This document shows, piece by piece, positions 19,072-28,423 of a stretch of DNA of 64,000 nucleotides. The position numbers were made by a program, and so were the translations under genes. The DNA comes from Flavobacterium sp. I3-2. GTDB taxonomy: Bacteria > Bacteroidota > Bacteroidia > Flavobacteriales > Flavobacteriaceae. Under the pieces are notes generated by a model. It worked only from the letters and a program-made list of their open reading frames with translations, searched no databases and was not told the origin of the DNA. The first letter of the stretch is position 1. Every line of letters begins with the position of its first letter. The stretch lies in contig NZ_CP058306.1 in NCBI RefSeq assembly GCF_013389595.1, positions 1,240,001-1,304,000 on the forward strand, in the 5' to 3' direction.

Positions 19072-19932
19072 TTAACTTTTTAAAGCTTCTGCACCACCAA
19101 CAATTTCCAAAATTTCGTTTGTAATTGCCGCTTGACGCGCTTTGTTGTAAGTTAATTTCAAATCGTCTCTTAAGTCTTTAGCGTTATCGGTTGCTTTATG
19201 CATTGCTGTCATACGTGCACCGTGCTCAGAAGCATTAGAATCTAAAACTGCTTTAAATAATTGAGTTTTTAAAGAAGTTGGAATTAAGTTTAAAATAATT
19301 TCTTCTTTAGATGGCTCAAAAATATAATCAGAAGTTGCAGCCTTTTCGTTTACTACTGGTAATAAAGGTAAGAATTGTTCTACCTGTACAATCTGAGTAG
19401 CTGCGTTTTTAAATTGGTTGTAAATTACTTCAACTTTATCATAAGTACCTTCTACGAAAGCATCCATAATACGTTGAGCAATTTCAGCTGTATTATTAAA
19501 AGTTAACGCATCAAATAAATTACTATTGTTAGCAATAACATTAGTATTTTTACTAAAAGCATCAAATCCTTTTTTACCAATTGTAATAACATCAACTTGT
19601 TTACCAGCATAAGTTAAATCAATTAAGTTACGAGTTGCTTTAATAACGTTTGCATTAAAAGCACCACATAAACCTCTGTTAGATGTAACAACTACTACTA
19701 AAACTTTATTAACCTCTCTTTGTTCAGCATAAACTCCAGAAGCATCTCCTTCTAAAGTTGCGCTAATATTTTGAATTAATTCAGTTAACTTCTCAGCGTA
19801 AGGGCGCATAGCAGTAATTGCGTCTTGCGCTTTCTTTAATTTCGCAGCAGAAACCATTTTCATTGCCGATGTAATTTGCATCGTCGATGAAATAGAACCA
19901 ATTCGTATACGAATTTCTTTAAGATTTGCCAT
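19072..19932 (-). CDS. atpG: ATP synthase F1 gamma subunit
   Basis: The 286-residue protein begins ANLKEIRIRIGSISSTMQITSAMKMVSAAKLKKAQ and ends with NKARQAAITNEILEIVGGAEAL, the two coiled-coil helices of the rotor shaft. The VVTSNRGLCGAFNANV motif lies near residue 85. It is the last gene of the minus-strand ATP synthase array. The beta and epsilon subunit genes (atpD, atpC) are not here, as is usual in Bacteroidota where they sit elsewhere. Confidence 0.97.
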   Translation of the reverse strand: MANLKEIRIRIGSISSTMQITSAMKMVSAAKLKKAQDAITAMRPYAEKLTELIQNISATLEGDASGVYAEQREVNKVLVVVVTSNRGLCGAFNANVIKATRNLIDLTYAGKQVDVITIGKKGFDAFSKNTNVIANNSNLFDALTFNNTAEIAQRIMDAFVEGTYDKVEVIYNQFKNAATQIVQVEQFLPLLPVVNEKAATSDYIFEPSKEEIILNLIPTSLKTQLFKAVLDSNASEHGARMTAMHKATDNAKDLRDDLKLTYNKARQAAITNEILEIVGGAEALKS

Positions 19933-19950
19933 TGGTGTTCTTAGAAATTA

Positions 19951-19987
19951 AATTTAGAAAGAAGCTGAATCAACTTCTTTCTAAATT
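19951..19987 (-). other. Strong hairpin in the atpA-atpG gap
   Basis: AATTTAGAAAGAAG / CTTCTTTCTAAATT form a perfect 14-pair stem with a nine-base loop, in the 62-base gap between atpA and atpG. It lacks a strong T run, so it looks more like an mRNA-stability or partial attenuation element than a full terminator. Confidence 0.7.
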
Positions 19988-19994
19988 GATATGA

Positions 19995-21569
19995 TTAATA
20001 TTTTGAAGAAACTTCTTTAGCAACTTTTTCTAAAGTAGCAGTAGCTTCATCTGATAAGTTTCCAGCTTTTAAAGCAGCTAAAGTATCTTTGTGAGATAAT
20101 TTTAATACTTGTAAGTATTCTTTCTCGAATTCTTTAACTTTCTCTACAGGAACGTTTCTTAACAAGTTTTTAGAACCTGCATAGATAATCGCAACTTGAT
20201 CTTCAACTGAATACGGATCATTTACCGATTGTTTTAAGATTTCAACGTTACGTTTACCTTTTTCAATTACGTTTAATGTAGCTGTATCTAAGTCAGAACC
20301 AAATTTAGAGAATGCCTCTAATTCACGGAACTGCGCTTGATCTAATTTTAATGTTCCAGATACTTTTTTCATTGATTTAATCTGAGCGTTACCTCCAACA
20401 CGAGATACAGAAATACCTACGTTGATTGCTGGACGAACACCTGCGTTGAATAAATCTGATTCTAAGAAGATCTGACCATCAGTAATCGAAATTACGTTTG
20501 TTGGGATATATGCAGAAACGTCACCAGCTTGAGTTTCGATAATTGGTAAAGCAGTTAAAGAACCACCACCTTTTACGATACCTTTCATTGATTCTGGTAA
20601 ATCGTTCATGTTTTTAGCGATTTCGTCATCTCCGATGATTCTAGCAGCACGCTCTAATAAACGAGAGTGAAGGTAGAAAACGTCTCCAGGGTACGCTTCA
20701 CGTCCTGGTGGACGACGTAAGATTAACGACATTTCACGGTAAGCAACCGCTTGTTTAGATAAATCATCATAAATGATTAATGCTGGACGACCTGAATCAC
20801 GGAAATATTCTCCGATTGCAGCACCTGCCATTGGAGCATAAACTTGCATTGGAGCAGGGTCAGAAGCGTTTGCAGCTACGATGATTGTATATGCCATTGC
20901 ACCTTTTTCTTCTAATGTTTTAGCAATTCCAGCTACAGTAGAAGCTTTTTGTCCGACAGCTACATAGATACAGTAAACAGGTTTACCTGCATCATAGAAT
21001 TCTTTTTGATTCAAAATGGTATCGATACAAACAGTAGTTTTTCCTGTTTGACGGTCACCAATTACTAACTCACGTTGTCCACGTCCAACTGGAATCATCG
21101 CATCGATTGCTTTGATACCTGTTTGTAATGGTTCTGTTACTGGTTGACGGAAGATAACACCAGGTGCTTTTCTTTCTAAAGGCATTTCGTATAAATCACC
21201 TCCGATTGCCCCTTTACCATCGATTGGTTGACCTAAAGTATTAACAATACGTCCTACCATTTGCTCACCTACTTTAAGTGATGCGATACGACCTGTTCTT
21301 TTTACGATAGATCCTTCTCTAACTCCTGTTGAAGCACCTAATAATACAACACCAACGTTGTCTTCTTCTAAGTTTTGTACTAATGCTTCTAATCCATTTT
21401 CGAATTGTACTAACTCTCCGTATTGAGCGTTAGCTAATCCGTGAACACGAGCAATACCATCTCCTACTTCAAGTACTGTTCCTACTTCTTCAACTGAAGC
21501 CTCAGATCCAAAACCAGATAACTGTTTCTTTAAAATTGCTGAAATTTCAGCAGGTTTAATTTCTGCCAT
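19995..21569 (-). CDS. atpA: ATP synthase F1 alpha subunit
   Basis: The 524-residue protein has the alpha-subunit Walker A motif [10 protein letters not shown] near residue 170. It also has the [17 protein letters not shown] segment containing the catalytic-site-facing Arg near residue 375, and the usual N-terminal barrel ([17 protein letters not shown]). It forms the F1 hexamer with beta. It lies between atpH and atpG; both gaps contain hairpins. Confidence 0.98.
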   Translation of the reverse strand: MAEIKPAEISAILKKQLSGFGSEASVEEVGTVLEVGDGIARVHGLANAQYGELVQFENGLEALVQNLEEDNVGVVLLGASTGVREGSIVKRTGRIASLKVGEQMVGRIVNTLGQPIDGKGAIGGDLYEMPLERKAPGVIFRQPVTEPLQTGIKAIDAMIPVGRGQRELVIGDRQTGKTTVCIDTILNQKEFYDAGKPVYCIYVAVGQKASTVAGIAKTLEEKGAMAYTIIVAANASDPAPMQVYAPMAGAAIGEYFRDSGRPALIIYDDLSKQAVAYREMSLILRRPPGREAYPGDVFYLHSRLLERAARIIGDDEIAKNMNDLPESMKGIVKGGGSLTALPIIETQAGDVSAYIPTNVISITDGQIFLESDLFNAGVRPAINVGISVSRVGGNAQIKSMKKVSGTLKLDQAQFRELEAFSKFGSDLDTATLNVIEKGKRNVEILKQSVNDPYSVEDQVAIIYAGSKNLLRNVPVEKVKEFEKEYLQVLKLSHKDTLAALKAGNLSDEATATLEKVAKEVSSKY

Positions 21570-21582
21570 TTTGATTTTTATT

Positions 21583-21608
21583 TAATCACGTCGAAACGTG
21601 TGGTGATT
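21583..21608 (-). other. Small hairpin in the atpH-atpA gap
   Basis: On the minus strand CACGT and ACGTG flank a TTCG tetraloop (21587-21600). An alternative pairing of AATCAC with GTGATT (21584-21589 with 21603-21608) overlaps it. It sits immediately before the atpA start and could influence its translation. Confidence 0.45.
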
Positions 21609-22142
21609 TTAATTTGTAAACTCTCTCTTTAATTGACTTAACTTATCTGCAATAGATCCGTTGTATTGAATATCTCCAATTCTGATGATGAAACCACCAA
21701 TAATTTCTGGATTTACTTTATTAACAAGCGTAACTTCTTTTGCTGATAATTCTTTGATTTTAGCTAAAACTTGTGCTTCTATTACTGGAGTTAATGCTGT
21801 TGCAGTAGTTACATAAGCAACTTGAACTCCGTTCATTTCGTCATACAATTTTTTAAATTGTAGGGTTATAGCTTCTAAAATATCAAATCTTTTATTTTGT
21901 AAAAGCACTTCAAATAAAGATTTTGTATCTTCATTTGCAGAGGCAAACACTTCAAGTAAAGCACTTAATTTTACACTTCCTTTAATAATCGGATTTGTTA
22001 AAAAAGATTTTAATTCTTTACTTTCAGAAATCGCTTGTGCTATTGTAGCCATATCTTCGCTAACAACTGCTGCGTTTCCTTTTGCGTTTGACACTTCAAG
22101 GATTGCTTTCGCATATCTAATCGCTGCTCTTGTACCTGTCAT
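21609..22142 (-). CDS. atpH: ATP synthase F1 delta subunit
   Basis: The 177-residue protein matches the delta/OSCP family. It has an N-terminal helical domain starting RAAIRYAKAILEVSNAKG, a conserved FLTNPIIKGSVKLSALLEVF segment near residue 45, and a C-terminal domain ending INPEIIGGFIIRIGD-like (VNPEIIGGFIIRIGDIQYNGSI). It links F1 to the peripheral stalk. It begins ten bases after atpF. Confidence 0.95.
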   Translation of the reverse strand: MTGTRAAIRYAKAILEVSNAKGNAAVVSEDMATIAQAISESKELKSFLTNPIIKGSVKLSALLEVFASANEDTKSLFEVLLQNKRFDILEAITLQFKKLYDEMNGVQVAYVTTATALTPVIEAQVLAKIKELSAKEVTLVNKVNPEIIGGFIIRIGDIQYNGSIADKLSQLKREFTN

Positions 22143-22152
22143 AACGATTATA

Positions 22153-22653
22153 TTAGTTTAATTTAACTTCTTCTAACATTTTAGCTACTAATTTCTCTTG
22201 AGCTTCTTTGTTAGATAATTGGTCTTTTAATAACTTTTCTGCGATATCTAATGATAATGAAGAAACTTGGTTTTTGATTTCAGCCATTGCTGCATTTTTC
22301 TCAGCTTCGATTGTAGCCTGAGCTTGAGCAATCATTTTAGCTCCTTGTTCTTGAGCTTCTGTTTTTGCTTCAGCAACCATTTGTTCTTTCATTATACGAG
22401 CATCATTTAACATAGCGTCACGTTCTGCACGAGCTTCTGCTAATAATTTTTCGTTATCTGATTTTAAATTTGCTAAATCTCTTTTTGCATTTTCAGCTGC
22501 AGCTAAAGCGTCAGCAATACCTTCTTCACGAGCTTCTAAAGCATTTACGATTGGTTTCCAAGCAAATTTCCCTAAGATGAAAATAATTACAATTAAAATA
22601 ATTGCTTGCCAGAAGAATAATCCGAAACTAAAATCATGAATTAACTTATCCAT
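22153..22653 (-). CDS. atpF: ATP synthase F0 b subunit
   Basis: The 166-residue protein has a single N-terminal membrane helix (about residues 9-28, LFFWQAIILIVIIFILGKFAW). A long charged coiled coil rich in Ala, Glu and Lys follows, as expected for the peripheral stalk. It sits between atpE and atpH in the standard order. Confidence 0.95.
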   Translation of the reverse strand: MDKLIHDFSFGLFFWQAIILIVIIFILGKFAWKPIVNALEAREEGIADALAAAENAKRDLANLKSDNEKLLAEARAERDAMLNDARIMKEQMVAEAKTEAQEQGAKMIAQAQATIEAEKNAAMAEIKNQVSSLSLDIAEKLLKDQLSNKEAQEKLVAKMLEEVKLN

Positions 22654-22705
22654 TATATCTATTTATAATTTTAATACTTATTTACTTTTAATTTTCTTGT
22701 TTAAT

Positions 22706-22744
22706 TAAACAATATCTGTAACCAACCGTTACAGATATTGTTAA
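22706..22744 (-). other. Long perfect hairpin in the atpE-atpF gap
   Basis: A perfect stem of at least 15 pairs (AACAATATCTGTAAC / GTTACAGATATTGTT, loop of five bases) lies ten bases after the atpE stop on the minus strand. The T tract after it is weak. It may stabilise the 3' end of atpE mRNA or partly terminate, helping to over-produce the c subunit, which is needed in many copies per complex. Confidence 0.75.
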
Positions 22745-22753
22745 TTTTGAATA

Positions 22754-22951
22754 TTAGTTATTACCTAAGATTAAAGCACCGAATGCTAAACCTTCTAATA
22801 ATGCACCAATAATAATCATAGCAGTTTGGATTTTTCCAGCAGCTTCTGGTTGACGAGCGATAGCGTCCATTGCAGAAGAACCAATTTTTCCTAAACCGTA
22901 ACCAGCTCCGATTACGATTAAACCTGCACCAATAATAGTTGGGATTGTCAT
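22754..22951 (-). CDS. atpE: ATP synthase F0 c subunit
   Basis: The 65-residue protein is two membrane helices joined by a polar ARQPEA loop near residues 32-37. The ion-binding Glu lies in helix two (GALLEGLAF, about residue 54). There is no Gln in helix one and Gly follows the Glu, so the Na+-binding signature is missing and proton coupling is likely. It forms the rotating c-ring. Confidence 0.96.
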   Translation of the reverse strand: MTIPTIIGAGLIVIGAGYGLGKIGSSAMDAIARQPEAAGKIQTAMIIIGALLEGLAFGALILGNN

Positions 22952-23011
22952 GATAAATGAATTATATATAATTAAACAAAATTTTTATTTACTCTTTTTA
23001 AAATCTAAATC

Positions 23012-24295
23012 TTAGTGGTGATCGTGCTCTTGAACAGCAGAACCAATAAATAATGATGATAACATTGTGAAAATGAATGCTTGTAAGAAAGCTACTAAAA
23101 TTTCCAAGAATGTTAAGAACAACGTTAAGAAGAAAGAAATACCAATTGCTCCTGGCGTTGATAAAGCTTCTTGCATTATGTATGCAACTGCGATTAATCC
23201 CATAACTACCGAGTGACCTGCAGTAATGTTAGCAAACAAACGAATTAATAATGAGAATGGTTTTGTAAACATTCCTAAAACCTCGATTGGTGCTAAAACA
23301 ATTTTCATTGGAACTGGTACACCCGGCATCCAGAAAATGTGTTTCCAATAATCTTTGTTTGCACTTATGTTTACATATAAAAACGTAAATAAAGCTAAAC
23401 AAACAGTTACTGAAATATTACCTGTAACGTTTAATCCTAGAGGAGTTAATCCTAATAAGTTCAATAAGAAAATAAGGAAGAAAACAGATAATAAATACGG
23501 CATAAATTGTTTGTATTTATGACCGATGTTTGGTTTTGCCATTTCGTCACGAACATAAATAACTAATGGTTCTAATCCTCTTGCGATACCTTTTGGTAAA
23601 GCGTTTGGTCCGTTTTTATATGTTTTTGCTAATGCTGTAAATCCTAAGAACAATAATAACGATGCTAGCATTAAACCTGCTACGTTTTTAGTGATTGAAA
23701 AATCTAAAGGCATTGTTGAAACATGAAAATCTGAAGCAGTGTGAATTTCATGAGATTTAATATTGTAAGTAACTTCAAACTTTTGTTTTATATCCTTACC
23801 ATCTTTATTCTTTATTGTAATATATTCACCTTTGTCATCTTTACGATATTCGTAACCTTTAATGTTACCCTCGGCATCACAGTTTACTATTTTACCATGA
23901 AAATAAGCGTAGTACTGACCGTCTCTTTCAATTACTTTACTGTTGTAAACAAAATCTTCAGTAGACATAAACACTTTCAATCCATTATCAATTAAAATAA
24001 TTGGTAATGCAAATCCATAATGTTTGTGTAATTCTTTGTCTCCAAAAAATGAGTAGTAATGATCATCCATTAAATGGTGCCCAATGTACTCTTTTACAAA
24101 TTGATCGTTAGATTTTTCAGCGTGTTCTTCGCCGTGAGATGCTGCATGATCTGTAGCTTCAACTGCAATTGCAGTCTGCTCTACATTAACAGCATTTTCT
24201 TGCTGAATTGTGTCGTTATTTGCCATTGAAGCCACTGGGCTCAAAGCAAATAAAACTGCAGCTAATAAATGAAGTGATTTTTTAATAGTCACCAT
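23012..24295 (-). CDS. atpB: ATP synthase F0 a subunit with periplasmic N-terminal extension
   Basis: The ATG at 24295 is chosen because the longer frame starts with TTG at 24346 and the ATG gives a clean signal peptide ending near ASMAN. The 427-residue product has a long N-terminal extension (about 190 residues, His- and Lys-rich) before the membrane domain, as is usual in Bacteroidota. The conserved stator Arg lies in LLIRLFANITAGHS in the C-terminal helices. Together with the c-ring it forms the proton path. The role of the extension is unknown. Confidence 0.94.
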   Translation of the reverse strand: MVTIKKSLHLLAAVLFALSPVASMANNDTIQQENAVNVEQTAIAVEATDHAASHGEEHAEKSNDQFVKEYIGHHLMDDHYYSFFGDKELHKHYGFALPIILIDNGLKVFMSTEDFVYNSKVIERDGQYYAYFHGKIVNCDAEGNIKGYEYRKDDKGEYITIKNKDGKDIKQKFEVTYNIKSHEIHTASDFHVSTMPLDFSITKNVAGLMLASLLLFLGFTALAKTYKNGPNALPKGIARGLEPLVIYVRDEMAKPNIGHKYKQFMPYLLSVFFLIFLLNLLGLTPLGLNVTGNISVTVCLALFTFLYVNISANKDYWKHIFWMPGVPVPMKIVLAPIEVLGMFTKPFSLLIRLFANITAGHSVVMGLIAVAYIMQEALSTPGAIGISFFLTLFLTFLEILVAFLQAFIFTMLSSLFIGSAVQEHDHH

Positions 24296-24397
24296 ACCGT
24301 TACTTATTGAATTTTTATGGTTCAAAAATTTTGTGCAAAAGTACAATTAAATTCTATATACACACGTGTTATTTTGATTTTTTTTTAGTTTTAACAG

Positions 24398-24796
24398 CTA
24401 TTTTGTATTTTCTTGATTCAGAACTCTAAACGTAACATAGACATCAAAAACCAAGAAAATAAGAAATACAATTAAAAAATTATGTTTGATAAATTCATTT
24501 GAATTTTCAGTGTTCAAAACAGGTTGAATGAAAAAATAGTTTCCAACACATTTTAAGGTTAATAAAACTAAGAATACATAGCCAAGGCTGTTTGCAAATG
24601 ATTTACTTGAGCCTACTACAATTACAATCATAATAATTGATAAAATTATTTGAAATGCGTAAATCAAAATTAGGTTATAACCTGTGTTGTTCCAATTTTC
24701 GGATATTCCTAAAACTTGTTGTAAAATGTAATGTACTCCAAAGACTAAAAGTGCCAATACAACGAGTTGTATTATGAAACTAATGATTTTATTCAT
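24398..24796 (-). CDS. Small four-helix membrane protein in the atp array
   Basis: The 132-residue protein has four predicted membrane helices and little else. It overlaps the atpZ-like gene by eight bases and precedes atpB, the place where atpI-type assembly proteins sit in other bacteria. I recall a flavobacterial family of this size near ATP synthase genes (possibly DUF6168), but cannot confirm it. A role in F0 assembly is a guess from position. Confidence 0.7.
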   Translation of the reverse strand: MNKIISFIIQLVVLALLVFGVHYILQQVLGISENWNNTGYNLILIYAFQIILSIIMIVIVVGSSKSFANSLGYVFLVLLTLKCVGNYFFIQPVLNTENSNEFIKHNFLIVFLIFLVFDVYVTFRVLNQENTK

Positions 24797-25013
24797 TTTT
24801 ATTAATTTGATTAACCTGATTTATAACTTGGTACAAAGCTACAAAAACTCCTAATAATGTTACAACTTTAGTTGCTAATTCATTTTCGAATTTATATTTC
24901 TCATCCAACCAACTTCCTAATTTAAAAGCTAAATAAATGATGACTAGCATTTGAATTGGAATCGATGTCAATGCCAACCATTTATTTCGCTTATTTTTTT
25001 CTTTATTGTCCAT
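24789..25013 (-). CDS. AtpZ/AtpI family protein
   Basis: The 74-residue protein has a lysine-rich N-terminus and two membrane helices with LGSWLDEKY between them, a motif common in AtpZ/AtpI accessory proteins. Members assist F0 assembly or ion supply. It overlaps the end of the sprE-like gene by 11 bases and the next membrane-protein gene by eight, so all three are translationally coupled. Confidence 0.82.
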   Translation of the reverse strand: MDNKEKNKRNKWLALTSIPIQMLVIIYLAFKLGSWLDEKYKFENELATKVVTLLGVFVALYQVINQVNQINKNE

Positions 25014-27567
25014 TGTTTTGAGCCGGAGGAAGTTGTGTTTTTAGATACTCATCCCAATTCTTTTTAATCAGTACAACGCCATAATCTTCAGAACTGATTA
25101 AAGTTGGTGTTTTTTTGATTCCATAATCATCAGAAATCTCTAAATACATTTGAGCAGATTTTGCTAAGTTTCCTGATTTTACTCCATGTAAAACAAAGAA
25201 CATTTTGTTTTTAGAATACATATCTGCCGAAAATTTGATTCCTGTATGCGCGCGGTCGTTTGCGTAACGTTGTAATTTGTTACGTAATTCAATCGATTCT
25301 TCGGATAATGGATAATCAACTTCGTAAATCATTTTGATATTTGTCGATAAATCATTTTTAAATGACTTTTGCATCAACATCGGAATTTCAACATTAATAA
25401 TTCGTTTTGCTTCAACGGCTTCTTTTGAATTTGGATACGTTTGTAAAACGTAATTCATCGCTTTTTTGTAATCTTCCAATCCGTTCAATCTTCCGATTGT
25501 TGTCGCTTTTAAATATTCGTATTTAGAAACAATTCCGTCATTCATAATTCTAGGAATGCGATCTTCTAACATTTCTAAAACTTCATATAAAGCGCCGTTT
25601 TTATACAAAGCATAAATGCGTTCGTATTCTTGAACAGGAGAATTTTCTAATTCTAATTTTGCATTTGGATCAAGTAATACCTTGGTGTACTGCGAATTTG
25701 GATGATTTGTTTTTAAATCATTTAAAACCAGTTCTGCTTTTGCAGGATTTAATTTAGAATATATTTTATATAAATGATATTTTGTTGGTTCAATCAATTC
25801 GGGCATTGGATTTAAAGTCAATAATTTTTCAAGACGATCCGCTGCTAATTGATATTCTTCTAAACGATCGCTGTAAATTAATCCCAATTGATAATATGCA
25901 TTATCACGATCTTTTTTCATGTCTTTGATGTCGTTTGGATCGGTTGGAATTTGAGATAAGAAGAAATTAGAATTGTATCTCATGTCTTCTAAATTCTCAT
26001 TTTTATTTTTGTTGCTGTCTTCAGAATTATTTTGTGCTAAATCATTATCTGAACTAGAACTTGAGCTAGAGCTTGCTTTTGATTTCAAACGCCAATTGTC
26101 TGTAAGTGCTCTGTCCCCCCATTTTTTCTTAAAGTCTTGTTTTGCTGTTGTAACTGCATTTGGTGAATAGAAATAGAAAGAAGAATTTTTTCCAGAATCT
26201 AAAGCAGAAGCTGATGAACTAACTTTTGCATTAGCTGCTTTTTCTTTTGCTTCTTGTTTAGCATCGGCAATTTTTCGTTCTTCAATAAATTTATTTATTA
26301 TTGTATTTCGTTCATCTGGTGATGCATAAACCAAATTCAAAATACTGTCGTTTTCTTTGATAATTGCTTCAAATTTAACTACATCAATCAAGTTATTTCT
26401 TTTGTGTTTTATCGCCAAATATTCGCGACTATCCGGATTCATGTTTACCATGGTGCTGTCATAATATTTTCCAGCCATTTCGTAAACTTTTTGTTTGTAG
26501 TATAATTCAGCTAAGCTTCTGTAATTAGAAACTTTTAGATATTGATTGTCTTTGATTTTAGATAATGATTTATTGTAGTTTTCAATCGCTTTTGGGTTCA
26601 CACCGTATAAATCATAAAGTGTTCCCATTTGATTGTAAATTACGTCTTGATAGGCACGATTCTCTCGGTCTTTTAATAGTTTGTTGTATTCTTTTAAGAA
26701 AACTAAAGTGTCAACAGTTTTGTAATCTTGGTTAAAGAATTTACCTGCATAAGCATTGATCAAATAAGATCTTGGAACTTTATGGTTATAATCTATAATT
26801 CGCTGAAAGTTAGCGATGGCAGCATCTTTATCTCCAGTTTTAGAATTTAATTGACCTAAGATAAATGTATATCTTGCGCGTTCATCTAAATTGTTGGTTA
26901 GTTCAATTGCTTCTTTTAAAGGTATTTTTGCGCTATCTAAATAATCACTATAAATATATCCTTGTGCTAATGTAGCTAAAGCCTCAGATTTCGTTTGGCT
27001 TTTGAATTTATCTTCTCGTAATAATTTTTTTAAATTCTTGATGGCAACATTATAATATTCTAATCTTAAGTTGGTTTTTTCTTTCCAAACTTGAGCGTCG
27101 TAATATAAATCGCTGTCTGGATATTTTAATAAAATATAATTAAACGCTTCTAAAGCCGGAACATATCTGTTGTCATGATATCGTGATTTACCTAACAACA
27201 TATAAGCTTCATCCATTTGTGGATTGTGTTCTTTTCCTGAAATATAAATCGAATGAAGATGAGCTGCCTTTACTGCCTTTTCTTCGGCACGTTGAAAATT
27301 TGGGTCGCGTTCTTGTTGAACAATTATGGCATTTTTTTCGGGTTGAATTCTTTCAACGGTTAAAATGTTATTGAAATCATCGTGATATTTGGTTTTCAAA
27401 GTTTCAATTCCTTCGTCATATGCCAATTGCCCATTGTACAAAATATTGTATTTTGTAGTTGTGGAATGATATGCGCGAGTCATTGCTGTGTTTTTCTTTG
27501 TTGAACAGGCAATTAGAAATGTAACAACAGTTAATGCGATAATATATTTATTGATGTGTTTTTTCAA
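25003..27567 (-). CDS. sprE: T9SS periplasmic lipoprotein, SprE/PorW-like
   Basis: The 854-residue protein has a lipobox (FLIAC, Cys21). The conserved start RAYHSTTTKYNILYNGQLAYDEG follows, then many tetratricopeptide repeats across residues 100-360 and 560-760 separated by a Ser-rich stretch. This matches SprE of Flavobacterium johnsoniae and PorW of Porphyromonas gingivalis, needed for type IX secretion and gliding. The start is a TTG; no in-frame ATG upstream keeps the lipoprotein signal. Its 3' end overlaps atpZ, tying it to ATP synthase expression. Three T9SS cargo genes are in this window. Confidence 0.85.
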   Translation of the reverse strand: MKKHINKYIIALTVVTFLIACSTKKNTAMTRAYHSTTTKYNILYNGQLAYDEGIETLKTKYHDDFNNILTVERIQPEKNAIIVQQERDPNFQRAEEKAVKAAHLHSIYISGKEHNPQMDEAYMLLGKSRYHDNRYVPALEAFNYILLKYPDSDLYYDAQVWKEKTNLRLEYYNVAIKNLKKLLREDKFKSQTKSEALATLAQGYIYSDYLDSAKIPLKEAIELTNNLDERARYTFILGQLNSKTGDKDAAIANFQRIIDYNHKVPRSYLINAYAGKFFNQDYKTVDTLVFLKEYNKLLKDRENRAYQDVIYNQMGTLYDLYGVNPKAIENYNKSLSKIKDNQYLKVSNYRSLAELYYKQKVYEMAGKYYDSTMVNMNPDSREYLAIKHKRNNLIDVVKFEAIIKENDSILNLVYASPDERNTIINKFIEERKIADAKQEAKEKAANAKVSSSASALDSGKNSSFYFYSPNAVTTAKQDFKKKWGDRALTDNWRLKSKASSSSSSSSDNDLAQNNSEDSNKNKNENLEDMRYNSNFFLSQIPTDPNDIKDMKKDRDNAYYQLGLIYSDRLEEYQLAADRLEKLLTLNPMPELIEPTKYHLYKIYSKLNPAKAELVLNDLKTNHPNSQYTKVLLDPNAKLELENSPVQEYERIYALYKNGALYEVLEMLEDRIPRIMNDGIVSKYEYLKATTIGRLNGLEDYKKAMNYVLQTYPNSKEAVEAKRIINVEIPMLMQKSFKNDLSTNIKMIYEVDYPLSEESIELRNKLQRYANDRAHTGIKFSADMYSKNKMFFVLHGVKSGNLAKSAQMYLEISDDYGIKKTPTLISSEDYGVVLIKKNWDEYLKTQLPPAQNNGQ

Positions 27568-27667
27568 GATGAATTGCTTTTTCTTTTTAACTATTTTTTT
27601 TAACTTTTAGTATTCAGAATAGTAAAAATACATTACTTTTTAACATAACGAATATTAATCTGTAAAA

Positions 27668-27703
27668 ATAAAAAAATCGTTCCAATGTTTTAGAACGATT
27701 TTA
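27668..27703 (-). terminator. Terminator of the ABC transporter pair
   Basis: AAAATCGTTC / GAACGATTTT (27673-27682 with 27693-27702), followed on the minus strand by a T run, lies about 20 bases after the ABC ATPase stop. Confidence 0.85.
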
Positions 27704-27721
27704 GTTATTTTATATATGAAA

Positions 27722-28417
27722 TTAAATCGAAAATAAAGCTTCTAATTCTGCCATAGTATTTTCGTTGGTAATTAAATCTTTTACGATTTTTCCTTTTTCT
27801 AAAGCTACAATTCGATTAGAAACTTCGATGGTATGCTGTAAATCGTGACTTGAAATTAACATCGTAATTTGTTTTTTCTGTGCGATTTCTTTCAGTAAGT
27901 TCTTTAATCGAATTTGTGTGGTTGGATCTAAGTTAGCAAACGGTTCATCTAAAATTACCACTTCAGGATTTCCGATAAACGCAGCTGCGATTCCCACTTT
28001 TTTCTGATTTCCTTTAGATAAATCTCGGATGTATTTCTTGCCGCCTAAAATTTCATCGTTAAAGAAAACTTGGAAAGGTTTTACAAATTCCAACGTTTCT
28101 ACTTTTGATAAACCACGTAATTCTCCAATAAAATTAAAATACTCATCTGGAGTTAAGTAGCCAATTAAAAACGATTCGTCTAAGAATGCGTTGGTAAATG
28201 TTTTCCATTTTTCAGAAGTATGGATTTCAATTCCGTTAGAAACGATATTTCCTGTCGATGGTTGAATCAAATCTAACAATAAACTAAAGAAAGTGGTTTT
28301 TCCGGCTCCGTTGTTTCCAACCAAACCAAAACTTTCTCCTTTTTGGATTTCTAAATGCTCGATGTTTAAAACTCGATATCCGTTATATATTTTTGAAAGG
28401 TTATGTACTTTTATCAT
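27722..28417 (-). CDS. ABC transporter ATP-binding protein
   Basis: The 231-residue ATPase has Walker A GNNGAGKTT near residue 36, signature LSKGNQKKVG near residue 134, Walker B VVILDEPFANLDP near residue 155 and a switch His (SSHDLQH). It is a single-domain ABC-2 type ATPase. The gene for its likely membrane partner (DUF5687) ends six bases upstream. The substrate is unknown. Confidence 0.93.
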   Translation of the reverse strand: MIKVHNLSKIYNGYRVLNIEHLEIQKGESFGLVGNNGAGKTTFFSLLLDLIQPSTGNIVSNGIEIHTSEKWKTFTNAFLDESFLIGYLTPDEYFNFIGELRGLSKVETLEFVKPFQVFFNDEILGGKKYIRDLSKGNQKKVGIAAAFIGNPEVVILDEPFANLDPTTQIRLKNLLKEIAQKKQITMLISSHDLQHTIEVSNRIVALEKGKIVKDLITNENTMAELEALFSI

Positions 28418-28423
28418 AATTTT

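Noticed and set aside
24296..24346. N-terminal extension of atpB
   Set aside because: Starts with TTG and places a polar stretch before the signal peptide.
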